NCBI GenBank assembly: GCA_034509735.1
Contig: JACGWO010000010.1
Span: 9,189,193-9,253,192 of the forward strand
Length of the DNA stretch: 64,000 nt
Source: Sesamum alatum
Taxonomy: Eukaryota; Streptophyta; Magnoliopsida; Lamiales; Pedaliaceae
Reading direction: 5' to 3'
Every line of letters begins with the position of its first letter. Positions within the stretch are counted from its first letter, which is position 1. The notes beneath the pieces were generated by a model. It did not search any database. It was not told where the DNA came from and worked only from the letters and a program-made list of their open reading frames with translations. Made by a program: the position numbers and the translations under genes. Of the stretch, positions 47,753 through 58,671 are shown in pieces.

Positions 47753-47765
47753 AATTTTACCCTTG

Positions 47766-48420
47766 TTGGAGGTGTAGTTGTGTGCGCTTTCAAAAAACAA
47801 ACTTGTTCAACAAATTTTATAATGAAAGTTGAATTTGTTATGTTGACAGCAATAAGCAAAGAAGCTAAATGGCTAGGGAATTTGTTATTAAATATTAAAT
47901 CGTGGTCGAAACCAATGCCAACCATATCTTTGTTTTGTGATGTGAGGCAGCAATGTCTATAGCATTCAATAAAATATATAAGGGAAAGAAAGATATAAAC
48001 ATCACTATAAGAAAATTAGTCAATAGCAATGAAAAAAAAATTAGCGTCGAGCGAATTAGCAAGTACATTTTTTTATTGTTAATCTACATTATTTAATAGA
48101 AGAAAATTACTTACTAATAAATTTATCAACCAAGTTAATTGCTAAAGAATTTAGTACTGGATTGTTTAAAGTATACATTAAATGCTATAGATTAGCAATA
48201 AAAAATTTACTTGCTAATTAGCTCGATGTTGATTTTAGCATCAATTTTGTTCGTAGTTATTGAATTATTTTCTTGCAGTGCATGGTTATACAAGGGATTT
48301 AATCTCAAAAGGTGAATTACCATAACGTTTGTATGATAACAAAGAAACTTAGCCTTGGTGATAGGTCTACGAAGAGAGTTGACAAAGAACACTGATAATG
48401 CAATGGGCTTAAGACTTTCT
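47766..48420 (+). pseudogene. Copia RNase H C-terminal fragment, split by a MITE
   Basis: Reads GGVVVCAFKKQTCSTNFIMK, VEFVMLTAISKEAKWLGNLL and ISLFCDVRQQ, the RNase H end of copia polyproteins (usual form SKKQT..STMESE..EAEWL..CDSQAA). Continues KGKKDIN up to 48003, is broken by the CACTA MITE, and resumes at 48284 with frameshifted remains ending near GMGLK (48400-48415). No LTR or upstream RT was found. Confidence 0.75.
48004..48280. mobile_element. CACTA-type MITE, 277 bp, TSD CAT
   Basis: Ends CACTATAAGAAAAT and mirror ATTTTCTTGCAGTG, typical of CACTA/En-Spm elements. Perfect 3-bp duplication CAT at 48001-48003 and 48281-48283. Sub-terminal motifs ATTAGCAA/TTGCTAAT recur in both orientations. 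Confidence 0.92.
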
Positions 48421-48890
48421 TAAAATCACCAATAATAGGAATCCTATATTTTGTCTCAATACTACCACCAATTGAAAACTTTAAAGGGTAATAAATAACA
48501 AACTAATAATAAGTTATTAGAATTAACTTAAAATATATATTAAATATTTCTATGAATTGTAAATAATGAGGAGTAGACAACTCTAATTTATTGAAGTATT
48601 GATACCTTTTAGGTCTAAAGGGACTTTACCTAAGTGAACACAAGGAATGGTTCTGCTCCTAGTAAAAGTTAAAGATAACTTTAATTTGTAACTGTTCATG
48701 ATTTTTAGATGGAAAACAAGCCTTCTTGGTTTAAACAATATGTACCGCCACTAACTTCATCTCAACTCTCAAATATTTGCTCTAATTGGAAGGATAGTAG
48801 TTAGAAAGACTCTTTCTTGTAGGCATTAATCTATGAATATCAAGTGAAAAGAGATATGTGCAAGTTAAGTGGCAGATTATTAGATAGCTT
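48421..48890. other. Intergenic; possible copia 3' sequence
   Basis: No ORF. It may be 3' untranslated and LTR sequence of the copia fragment, but no LTR pair is seen. Confidence 0.4.
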
Positions 48891-48898
48891 GCACATAT

Positions 48899-49681
48899 AG
48901 GGCATGTTCGGTTATAATTATTATATATGATAAGATTGTATATCATGCATAATCACACGTTTGGTTTATGATATTAGAGTCTGATATTAATACGGGCCGA
49001 ATCTTATCAGTGCTAATTTATGGGATGGTGTATCCCACCTAAGAGGTGAGATACACATCTTGTCGATTATTGAAGGTATGATTAAAAAAATTGTTACCTA
49101 AATGCCTTCCCAATTCTTTCACCATCTACTTCTCTCCCCTTCTATAATAATTTAATAATAAAGTATAATAAAAAAATATACTACTTCATTATTTTTGGAC
49201 TTTTGAAAAATATTGAGTTTTGATTAGTTATTAGATTTTAAAAAGTAGAATTTCGGCATACTTCTATAATTTTTTTAAAATAATTAAACATTCGCTTTCT
49301 TCGTTTTTCTATTGAACACTATTTTAATCTTCTACCTTATACAAATGTGGAAAAAAAAAGGAATACTCCATAAGAATTTTTTAAAAAATTATGTTTCAAT
49401 AAATACTGAGAGATTTTTTTATCTTTTGTAATTATTCATGAAATAAAATGTTAAATAAAAATAACTTAAAAAATGATATCTTTAATGGTCTTTTTATATT
49501 TAATCATAATTTGAAATTCCTTTAACCAACACTAAATTATATTATCACATGTGATACCATTTATCACAATACGTCAAACCAAACAATATATAATGAATAA
49601 TAAAATTAATTATCATTATAATTCCAATCACATACGATCTCATCATACCTAATTCTACCACACAAAGCAAACGAGGCCATA
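48899..49681. mobile_element. hAT-like MITE, about 780 bp
   Basis: Inverted ends AGGGCATGTTCGGTT and, as reverse complement, TATGGCCTCGTTTGCTT. Sub-terminal regions are also inverted (TATGATAAGA.. / ..TCTCATCATA). Flanks GCACATAT and GCACATTC agree at 6 of 8 positions. No transposase. Confidence 0.7.
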
Positions 49682-49709
49682 GCACATTCCTTATTCTTCA
49701 TGGAGTGAT

Positions 49710-51578
49710 TAATTAAATTGTGTACTTTATAGGAGAAAGAGGCAAAATTCTCTCCTCCCTCTCTCACACTCCTCACACACTACCTCTCCTCACAACACAC
49801 CATCATCCTCTCCAAATTCAGCCATTGTTGCCGGTCTCTTGACCTCCAACCTTGACGGCAACGATGGTGACGGTGTGGAGGACGCAGACACCGGCGTAGG
49901 CGGCGCGCGGTGCTCCCTCTCTGCCTCATTCATCCGCCGTGCTTCCATCGGTCAAACCCGCTTCTGAGCACACCTTAACTCCGTTCCGCCCCCACCTCTC
50001 GGATGTTGCTCCTCCGCCAGATCTGAATCCTCCTCTAATGGTCGGCGGTTCGACTTCTCCCCCGGCAGCGGATGACCTTTCGCCTTCCTATGCTCCGCCG
50101 CCCATCATGGCTGATTCTGGTGGTGGCCTTTCACCTTCCTCCATTCCTAAGGTACAAGCAACCCCCTCCTTGCTTCCCATGGCCGCGGACTCCCCATCTA
50201 CCCCGCTCTATTCGGCTTCCGCTTGTCTTCCTCATGGTGTCTCTTCACCTCCCTCGTCGGCGCCCACCACGGTGGCACATGCCCCCACCTCTGCTCCGTC
50301 GGTGGCCCACTTGAACTTGCCGGATTTCAGATTTGGGTTGGTCCCTTTTCACCCCCCGACGCCTCTTTCCACCCCCCCCCCCCTGGACGGCTTCGCTACT
50401 ACTTTTGAAAAATCCTCCCGCAAGACCTTTCACTTCATTGCTCCGGATCGCCAAAACGGTGAGGTTGTGGTTCGGCCCTCGTTAGCCATGGCCATGGAAG
50501 GTGCTAAACGATGGGCTAACACGGCTGTTAGGTACTTCTTGGGCTGCAAACCGACCTTTCGACCGCTTAAAGATTTTCTCCACTCCACTTGGCCGTCGGT
50601 CAAAAATGTTGTTGCAACGGCGATTGGTTTCTTCTTCATCACTTTTTAGTCATCTGTTGCGCTTGACGAGGTTCTCGAAGGCGGCCCTTGGCTATTCAAG
50701 GTTAGGTCATTATTCTTCAGCGTTGGGTCCCTGGGATGGCCTTCCGAAAACAGAAGCATACTCACGTCCCCATTTGGATTCGTCTGCGAAACGGACGATG
50801 GTCTTAGCTCATGTATGTGTTATGCTCGATTTTGACTCCGCCCTTCCGCGCCATATTGTGCTTATGATTCCCTCTTTGGATGGTGCTGAATCACCTTGTC
50901 GGTTTGATGTTGAGTATGAATGGCTCCCGTCCAAATGCAGTTCATGTCGATCTCTCAGGCACTCCTCGGCGTCTTGCCCTTCATCTGTCAAGCCATCTCA
51001 GCCGCCAGTCACAGCCTTTGTTCCCAAAACAAATGATCGCCAGTTGAGTTCTTTGAGCTCTCGCGTTCCCCCTCAGGCTCCAGCATCTGTTGTCGCCTCG
51101 ATGCCTAGCTTGTAGCCACCTATTCTGTCGTCTCCCCATTCTCTTTGCCGCTCTGCTCCTCACCGTTCACCTCCACAAAAAGGCTCCCGCTTAGCTCTCT
51201 CGGTCAAAGGCAAAGAGATCGCAATCCACAACTCCTTCCAGGATCTTGTTAGATCGGATGTCGACGGCCCCGAGGCCCCTCCTGTTGATCCTCGCCCTCG
51301 GGAGCCCCCTGTTGATCCTCACCCTCAAGCCCCCCCTGGTGTTCCATGATCATATTTTGGGATTGATCGAGCATTGGCTCTACTTAGTTCTTTTCGCTTT
51401 GTTGCTTTGGTTTGGACTATCTTGTCCTTGTTTTGTTGTTGCATTGGTTTGATTGTTTTTTCTGTTTAACGCTTGCTGTTGTTTTGGGCTTTGAGCGGAT
51501 GCCTTGGTCCGGTTGTACCTTTCCACCCTCTCGGGAAAACTCTTTTATTTTAATACAATTTACCTTTACCTAAAAAAA
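49710..51578 (+). mobile_element. L1-type LINE with ORF1 but no ORF2
   Basis: A 5' UTR-like pyrimidine-rich start (about 49740-49810), ORF1 (about 49880-51115, frameshifted), then directly a 3' UTR ending CAATTTACCTTTACC plus A8 (to about 51578). The whole reverse-transcriptase ORF is absent. G+C is high relative to flanks. The 3' end resembles that of the minus-strand LINE at 61479. Target duplication not established: ATTCCTT occurs at both sides but the surrounding match is imperfect. Confidence 0.75.
49880..51115 (+). pseudogene. LINE ORF1 (DUF4283-like with CCHC knuckle)
   Basis: Pro/Ser-rich N-terminus, then the DUF4283-like domain: EGAKRWANTAVRYFLGCKPTF and WPSVKNVVATAIGFFF up to 50649. 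A +1 type frame change follows into LDEVLEGGPWLF (50659 onward) and MVLAHVCVMLDFDSALPRH, then VEYEWLPSKCSSCRSLRHSSASCP, a CX2CX4HX4C zinc knuckle at about 50935-50975. It would be the RNA-binding chaperone protein of the LINE. No good ATG is seen at the N-terminus and the frame is broken, so inactive. Codon use is GC-rich compared with neighbours. Confidence 0.8.
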
Positions 51579-51769
51579 AGTACCGTATTCCTTGGCTTAC
51601 ATGGAATTAATAATTATTAAGTTTTTAGTACTTGATAAATCAGCACTGGATTTAAAGTTCAAAGATGCAAATTGGAGGACATAATTAAGAAAAAAAATTT
51701 ATAGTATAAATATTTAATATAAATTTACTTGACACTTGAAAACACGCATATGCATTCACGGTGATGGTA
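51579..51769. other. Spacer; nothing recognised
   Basis: Short AT-rich sequence between the LINE tail and the duplicated block. Confidence 0.4.
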
Positions 51770-52180
51770 CACAAATAGTCATATGGCTAATTTAGTGTAA
51801 TAACACTCTAATATAAGGATCTTTTTTTTTCCTCCCCCTCTTCGACAATGAATTAGGAGGTATTTATAATAATACTATTTTTATGCTAATTAAGGTAAAT
51901 AATGATAAAGTACTAATTTAGCCTCGCCTACTCCTATTCTATGGATAGGATTAATTGGTCAAGTCTATCTCGGTAATTCGATACATCCACATTTATTTGG
52001 TAAGTCAACATGTTCTTTTTTCTTTAATTTATTTCCTTCTTCGACACATTCCTTTATGGTAAAGTCAATATTTCCTTTTCTCCTTTTGACTTCTTTCCTT
52101 TTTCAGCACCTTCCTTTTCGGAAATGATGACATTTTCTCTTTTTGGCTGGTTCTTTCCAACATCAACAGACCCCTAATTC
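51770..52180 (+). repeat. Dispersed duplicate block, copy 1 (about 410 bp)
   Basis: Co-linear with 57545-57925: shared TAATTTAGT..ATAACACT, CTTCGACRATGAA, GGAGGTATT, GGATTAATTGG, TTTTGACTTCTTTCC and TTCAGCACCTTCCTTT blocks in the same order. One copy carries extra or missing pieces. Non-coding. Confidence 0.8.
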
Positions 52181-52410
52181 CTCAATATGCTTAGGATATT
52201 TAGGAATTAAAGTGGATCAGGGGCTCTTTTCTAGACCCATCCTATTTTAAGATGCCGAAAAAATAAATGTAAAAGTTAAGTATGAAAATAATTTCAACAT
52301 GAGTTTAACCCGATCATTGTAACTAGATCCATTGTAAACAATAGTAAATAAAAAATACAGATTTAGGGTGTCCTGTTATACGTTCCAGTGAAGCATTATT
52401 GCTTATGTAG
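52181..52410. other. Spacer; nothing recognised
   Basis: No ORF or repeat seen. Confidence 0.4.
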
Positions 52411-52598
52411 CTTTAGGACGTTCTTTTAAGGGCCTCAAGAAAGCTAGCTTGTCAGTGGCTTCGGGGCGTTTTATTATGCGCCTCAAGAAAGTTTGTTTGT
52501 AATTGACTTCGGGGCGTTTATTATGTGTCTCAAGAAAGCTTGTTTGTAATTGATTTCAGAGTGTTTTATTATGCACCTCAAAAAAACTTGTTTATCCG
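52411..52598. repeat. Tandem repeat, four units of about 48 bp
   Basis: Units begin at 52411, 52459, 52507 and 52554 with CTTCGGGGCGTTT or variants, each containing CCTCAAGAAAGYTTG. It ends just before the LTR at 52623. Confidence 0.9.
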
Positions 52599-52622
52599 TT
52601 AACCAAAGCCAAAGAGAACAAG

Positions 52623-55535
52623 TGTCACGCCCCGAATCAGGGGTCACGACACGGCCATGCCACCAAGTCCATAGCCTTAGCAGCATGAAACCCTCATCAC
52701 CAAAAAAATAAATCCAAACTCAACAATACTCATACTTAAACAATAAAAATCCCAAAACAATACTTGTTGTGGAAATACATAAATCTAAACATTTTAACTC
52801 TAGCATCAAGTCCTAAAACCTAAACAAAGGAAGGGTAATTCCTAAAAAAAAGTTGTCCATAGAACTTCTTAATGGACGCCATGTGAGCACTTAGACCTTG
52901 ATTGGCTACCAACCCCAGTATCCTTCCTCCCCATACTCCTCATTCACTTCATCTGCAAGGTATCGTAAGTGGTGTGAGCGACTAATCGCCCAATAAGCAA
53001 TCTCTACCTCTTACCAGATGCGAACATAGTACGTAAGTAATGAATGACTATCATTTATTAACACACAATGGTAACTTGAATAAAAAACAAATGGATAAAG
53101 GAGGAAATTTACAGTTTCAAAGTATTTGTCACGACAATGATAACACTAAACTTTTCAATAAAAGCAAGGTATACACAATAATTGTGGGTGACAACAATAA
53201 TGTGAGAGATCAGTGCAAGTGTTTTCATAAATTGACCATTTTAACCAAGTAGGCATGCTCGCATTCACTAGCAACATAACAAACCTCTTACTTATTTGTG
53301 ACTATAATTATAACCCATAATCCGGGCCTCAATCTTCAACCCCGATTGAGAGGGTTAGAACATAGTCTCAGTTTACAACCCCAACTGAGAGGGTCAGATA
53401 TAATTTCTCAGTTTATAACCCCAACTGAGAGGGTCAGATGTAACTCCTCAGTTTTTAACCCCAACTGAGAGGGTTCAGAACAACTCTAGTATTTCCGGTT
53501 AACAGTGATTTCGTTAACGGTTGAGCATGTTCTGTCTATTAGTTGATGAACTTGTGCATGCTTTTATTTTAAAAAAATAACATAACATTTGTCACCCGTA
53601 TTTTGATTTCAAAAGAGCTCAAAAGAATAACAAATAATAGCTTAATTTGACACAACACAATGGCTTTCAAATTTCAGGATTTGACCAAGTGCTTACATCA
53701 ACATTTAACAGCAAAATCCTACCACTCGTATCTAAATTTGAACTTATAAAAAAATAACATATGCTCTCATCGCATTTTGGTTTAAATCCAAAATTATCTT
53801 TTGAAATAAGAAAATATTTGAGAAAACATCACGTAAGAGGGAGTAACCACTCACCAGAATCTTCTGACTCTAGTCCATTTATTTAACCACTTGCTCCGAG
53901 ACTGCACGATCCTATACGTCAGTTCATCATAATTCTTACAATCAATAATCACCTAAGTCACATTCGACCCAATAAAAATAGGTGTGCTACCTATTTAATG
54001 CTAGAGAAACAAACTATGAAAAAACTTATAGCTTAACTCAACCTAACAATCATATGGATTCAAATCTATAATTCAATACAAAATTTGCCTCATTACAATT
54101 GATACCCAAAATAAATCAATAAATACCTATATCAATTGATGATCCCAGTTGTTCAATTAATCCTTAACGATTCAATAGCCAAATAAAGGCACTAGACTAG
54201 ACGGATAATAAGGTAACGCCAACTGGCAATCTAATTGTATATATTTTGTAAAATTATATACTTAGTAAATGACTATGAAAATTTTATAAAGAGTGTTAAA
54301 GATACTGCATAACATATATAAAAATATATTAGATGATTAAGTTGAATAAATAGGTATAAGGGTTTTCAAGATTGGATTGGAGAATAATTACAAAACAGAC
54401 TGGCAGTTTTACTTGAATGAATTTTTAAAATTCAATCATACATGGGAAAACCATAAAAAAAATATATGTTACTCAAGACTCATATAAGTCAATACAGAAA
54501 ATAATTAATCTTTATAAGGATCATGAAAAATCATCATAAAAATTCAGAAAGAGTAAGGTTCTGCAGAAAAGAGCACCACTGCAGGACATGACTCGAGGAA
54601 TTTTATAAATTTGTCCGGTGCTTCAAAAATTCTTAAAAATAACAGGTACTTTCTAAGTGGTTTAATAAATATTTAAAAAAAGTTTTGTAACTAAAAGTTG
54701 TATAGAAGTAAATCAAATAGATCAAAAGTGAAAGTTGTCAGATTCACGCCTAACTTCTGGCGGTGCTCATATAACAGTTTTATAAAATCTAATACAACTC
54801 GAAAATTCCTGATATTTTACGAATAAACCAGAAACACAATAGGATTTCATAAAAAAAATTGTTCTTAATCAAATAAAACGTATAATATATAAATAAGATG
54901 AGTTTTTTCAGATATTTAGAAACTGTTTCATGAATCAAAAACACCAACAGGCTAATTCTCCTATGAAACTCATACTTGATTAACTCCAAAATCTCCAATC
55001 AATTCCTATAGAAAATTCTAATTCATGAAAACAAAATTATGTACTAGATCTAATATTTTTACGCTAATGACACAAGGCTCAAACAAATCACACAATTCAT
55101 CTAGATCCTAAAAGAACCTATCTAATTATCATGACTTGATTAAACTAAAAGTTGAAGGTACCTCAAATTCGCAGCAACGGAGTGCTTCGACTTCCTTCCA
55201 TGTCCTTCCTAATACGACTCAATTTAGACGTGGGATATCGTGAGTTTATGGCAATTGAAGGTTGAATTTTGTGTATTTTCGCCTATGGAGAGATGTGTAT
55301 AAGAAAATAGGTTTTAGAGTTTGAATAGGGTATGTTTTCCTATTTTTTGGATGGTGGTTGGGTATGTATAGGCTTAGGAAGTTGTATTCTATCAAAAGTC
55401 TCCAAAAAAATATTTTAAATCCAACTTTTAAGAGGGAGCAAAAATTAATCCGAAAATAAATAAAAAAATACTAGTCAAGGTGTGTCAATAAGGGTTAAAC
55501 TAGTTGGTCTGACTTGATTGGATGCAGGTATTACA
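52623..55535 (-). mobile_element. Solo LTR (Ty3/gypsy type), 2.9 kb, TSD ACAAG
   Basis: Plus-strand ends TGTCACGCCCCGA and GGTATTACA; identical flanking ACAAG at 52618-52622 and 55536-55540. No coding domain inside. Minus orientation is preferred because that strand has the LTR-like succession TGTAATACC start, promoter-like AT region, leader with a GAG|GTACCT splice-like context (about 55155) and a GCTTATTGGGCGATTAG block near the end. No second LTR or internal region exists, so it is a solo LTR from intra-element recombination or an extremely reduced element. Confidence 0.88.
53328..53486. repeat. Tandem repeat inside the solo LTR, four units of 40 bp
   Basis: Units begin at about 53328, 53367, 53407 and 53447, built on CTCAGTTTAYAACCCCAACT then GAGAGGGT. 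The third and fourth are nearly identical. Confidence 0.92.
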
Positions 55536-55540
55536 ACAAG

Positions 55541-55669
55541 GCCACAACTGCTGCAATTAATATTTTTAGACTTGAATTTTTAGGGGTAACTGGCATCATC
55601 CACACGATGCAAACCCTAGTCCTCAACTAGAAATAGCTTCATGTTATAAGCTTATAAAAAAAAACATAA
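55541..55669. other. Spacer; nothing recognised
   Basis: Short region between the solo LTR and the PPR fragment. Confidence 0.4.
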
Positions 55670-56880
55670 TGCTGCTATCGGTTGAGGAGTATGCATATAT
55701 CGCACCCAGACTCTTGCATCAGCCTCTATCGGCACTTTGTCTGATGAAATCCCAAGCTTCATCAAGATTTCCAACTATTCCAAGAAGATCAACCCATGCA
55801 ACAATAGTGTTCAGTGTTGGAGTTATCCCATATTCTATCTCCATATTGTCAAAATATTTCCAACCTTCATAAATTAAACTAGAATGTTTTCATCCTTGCT
55901 GATAGGGGTTACTCCCCTTATTTAAAAAATATCCTCAAAAGTGGTAAAAATTACGCTGATGTCATTAGGATCTACGCAGTTTTCAATCGGGTCAGGTACT
56001 CTCGACCCGACCCGAACCCTCGATCCGGCTGCGTGGATCCATTGGAGGGCGCCGATCTATTAGTAAGAAATTACCAAGATTGCACCACGTGGACTGGATA
56101 AATCCGTACACATGGCCCTATAAATAGATCATTCTCATTTATTATAGGTATGTGTGCATTTATTACAGCTAGAACTACTCTTGGTCGATTTTTTCTATCT
56201 CGAACACTATCTGATTAAGCATCGAAGGGTCTTCACCGGGGGCCATCCCGGCTAGACTCATGTTTGCTCTTTTCTCAAGGACCTCACTATCTGGGACGAG
56301 TTGCTGGATCAAGCTTACTGGAGGACATTGAAGTAGCCTTAGACTAACTCCTAAGATCGAGTATTCGACCCGGATCACTTACCATGGCCGTATATAGAAT
56401 ACCCCATTATCATGGATTTCCAAGAAGCTGATGTCTTGTTTTGAACCTTCTAAAAAATTTTATATGTACTCTTTAAAATCACCACACTGTACATGCCTAC
56501 AGTGTTGTGCATGAATCATCTCCATATATCAGAATTTCATCCGGTTGGATTTTGGAGACCCATCTCTCAATCAAGGAGCTATCCGAAGTATAAATTTATT
56601 TCGTCGACAGTGACAAAAAATACCCCAGGGCGAGTAAGGCATAAACTACTGGGAATATACAGAAGAGCATTCCACTAAAGCATTTCCTCGAACAATTAGC
56701 GAGCCACATGGATGCCAACAAAAGATGCGTACTCCAAATACATCAAAATCTTGGAACAACCATCTCAGCCATTAATTCAAAAGAAACTTGAATGGTTTAA
56801 GGAGATGCACTAAATAAAACATAATTAGTAGCTTTTGCCACCATTTCACCTGTTTGAGTTTGAGCGAGATTTGAGGAGTC
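55670..56880 (-). pseudogene. PPR protein fragment split by a solo LTR
   Basis: Minus-strand pieces of a PLS-class pentatricopeptide repeat protein, which in plants bind organellar RNA. 55862-55690 reads YEGWKYFDNMEIEYGITPT, AWVDLLGIVGNLDEAWDFI and, after a shift, PIEADARVWV, the usual run before the E domain. On the other side of the solo LTR, 56440-56395 reads KTSASWKSMIMGYS and then HDNGV. Further upstream only faint matches remain (VRGNALVECSSVYS near 56690). Many stops and shifts; no start or full repeat series. The LTR insertion separates HDNGV from YEGWKYF, adjacent in intact members. Confidence 0.65.
55900..56377 (+). mobile_element. Solo LTR (478 bp) in the PPR pseudogene
   Basis: Starts TGATAGGGGTTACTCC and ends CCGGATCA. 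TATA box CCTATAAATAG near 56117-56127 and the leader block GGGTCTTCACCGGGGGCCATCC are typical of a plant gypsy LTR class. Flanking 5-mers CTTGC (55895-55899) and CTTAC (56378-56382) differ at one position. Confidence 0.75.
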
Positions 56881-56920
56881 CATTTAACTCATGTTTAGAA
56901 GTAACCATCACTCGCCATTC

Positions 56921-57517
56921 TTAGAAGGAAACAAAAAATCTGATACAAGATGGGTTTTCTAGGAATATTGATTCCCGATTTGACGCTAGAGTCTCCCCCA
57001 ATCTAAACTTCTCCGTCACCTGAAAAGAAGAGGGATTAGAGATGATCTTGAGAGTAAGTTGAGCAAGTACCCCAATACAGAGGCAGTAGTAATAAGAGAA
57101 TGGAGAAAAGAAATCTTTGGAAGTGATGCTCGAAAGCTGGCGTGCGAGGAAGGAATATCCTTCGCTGAAGTGTCGACCAAAGTAGATGGGTGACGGCTCA
57201 AAATGATCGTCGTGAAGAGAGGAGTCAGATGGTGGTGGTCCGTCGGCCTGGGTCACAGAGACGGCGGTGAATGGAGCCGAAAACGTGCGTAGACCTAAAG
57301 AGATGGTCCGCGGTCGAAGCGCGGGTGCCAGCATGTGAGATGTCAAACAAGGGCACACACGGCAGCTTCGAGTAGATCGGCGGACGGCAGCCCGATCGGC
57401 GGGGCGCATGGCCGGAGACGCGCTGGAAGATATTTTTGGTTGCCGGACGACAGCGGCGTGCTGAGCATTGTAGTAACAGAACAAATTTGGGGTTTCAGCG
57501 AGATTTCTCGTAGTCAA
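56921..57517 (-). CDS. 198-codon ORF of unknown nature
   Basis: Open frame beginning MTTRNLAETPN, Arg/Ser/Pro-rich in its first half (GC-rich, 57240-57450), with a hydrophobic stretch YYYCLCIGVLAQLTLKII near residues 140-160. A possible splice acceptor (TTCTTTTCAG before GTGACGG, about 57020 minus) interrupts the reading, so the ORF may be an accidental join of a leader, intron and second exon. No family recognised. It lies upstream of, and on the same strand as, the PPR fragment and could be the 5' part of that dead gene. Confidence 0.3.
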   Translation of the reverse strand: MTTRNLAETPNLFCYYNAQHAAVVRQPKISSSASPAMRPADRAAVRRSTRSCRVCPCLTSHMLAPALRPRTISLGLRTFSAPFTAVSVTQADGPPPSDSSLHDDHFEPSPIYFGRHFSEGYSFLARQLSSITSKDFFSPFSYYYCLCIGVLAQLTLKIISNPSSFQVTEKFRLGETLASNRESIFLENPSCIRFFVSF

Positions 57518-57544
57518 GAGAAAAATCCGAGTTCAACGGTACAA

Positions 57545-57925
57545 AAAATAGACACATGGTAATTTAGTACGATAACACTATAATGGATCTCCTTTTTTTC
57601 TGCGCCCTCCCCCCCCCCCCCTTCCCCTTCGACGATGAAGGAGGTATTCATAATAATACAATTTTTGCGCTAATTAAAGTATGGATAAGATTAATTGGCC
57701 AAGGTTATTTCGGTAATTTCATACATCCTCATTGATTTATTTGGTAAGTTAACATTTTCTTTTTTCTTTAACGTCTTTCCTTAGTTGTCACCTTTTTTTT
57801 TTTTTTTTGGTAGAGTCAATTTTAAATTTTCTTCTTTTGACTTCTTTCCATTTTCAGCACCTTCCTTTATGGGAATGATAACATTTCCTCTTTTTGACTG
57901 GTTTTTTCCTCCATCACCAGAAAAT
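57545..57925 (+). repeat. Dispersed duplicate block, copy 2
   Basis: Partner of 51770-52180, same orientation, about 5.8 kb away. It contains long C (57607-57620) and T (57789-57808) homopolymers that differ in length from copy 1. It lies just upstream of the minus-strand ORF at 57517. Confidence 0.8.
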
Positions 57926-58671
57926 AAATTACTATTTTATTTTATTTTTGTTTTGTTTTTAGAATTTATTTTATTATTTATAAAAGTTGCAAATAGTTAA
58001 TTTTTTGAAAGAACATGTCTTTTTTCTTGAAATTTTTTTGAGTTGTTTTTGTTGAAAAGTTCTTTCATAGGCACTTGAGAAGAAAAATAATGATTTTCCA
58101 TAAGATTGTAACTTTTGGGTTAAGATTGTAATTTTGTGTGGTGTATATATTCTGAAAAAATGACAAAAGAAATCCATATATAAATATTCTAGGTACCAGA
58201 AGTTTCCCCTTAGTTTATGCGAGAATGTGATGGAAATAAAGGAGAAATATAATAAAAATTAAAAATAATAATAATTTATGATATATATGTAGATAGGAAT
58301 ATTTATTATAGGTTATATTAATAGGATTTTGTTTATTAGTTTAATTCTATTAGAATTTTTTCGTAAATCGATAAATATATGGGATAAACTCATTAATCAG
58401 TATTTTTAATCATTGGATGAATATTTCCTCTAAAAAAAACTTTAAGTTGAGTATAATTAGTTAGTTTTAATTAAATAGAGAAAGGGAAAAGGCATAATCG
58501 TCATCTGTGCTTCTATCAAAGTGGAACAATCTAGTTTAGTGGGTTTTATCTAAATGGGCCAATGGACTTGAAAGGAACAAATATCCAAATTGAGGAAAAT
58601 AATTAAAGAAACGAAAAAGAGGCCCAAAGAAATTAGTGAACTTTTCATTTTTCGACGCGCCTGAAGTATTA
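57926..58671. other. Intergenic; nothing recognised
   Basis: AT-rich, no coding capacity. Confidence 0.5.

Noticed and set aside
57785..58000. 71-codon Phe-rich plus ORF as a membrane protein
   Set aside because: Created by T-rich homopolymers in the duplicated block.
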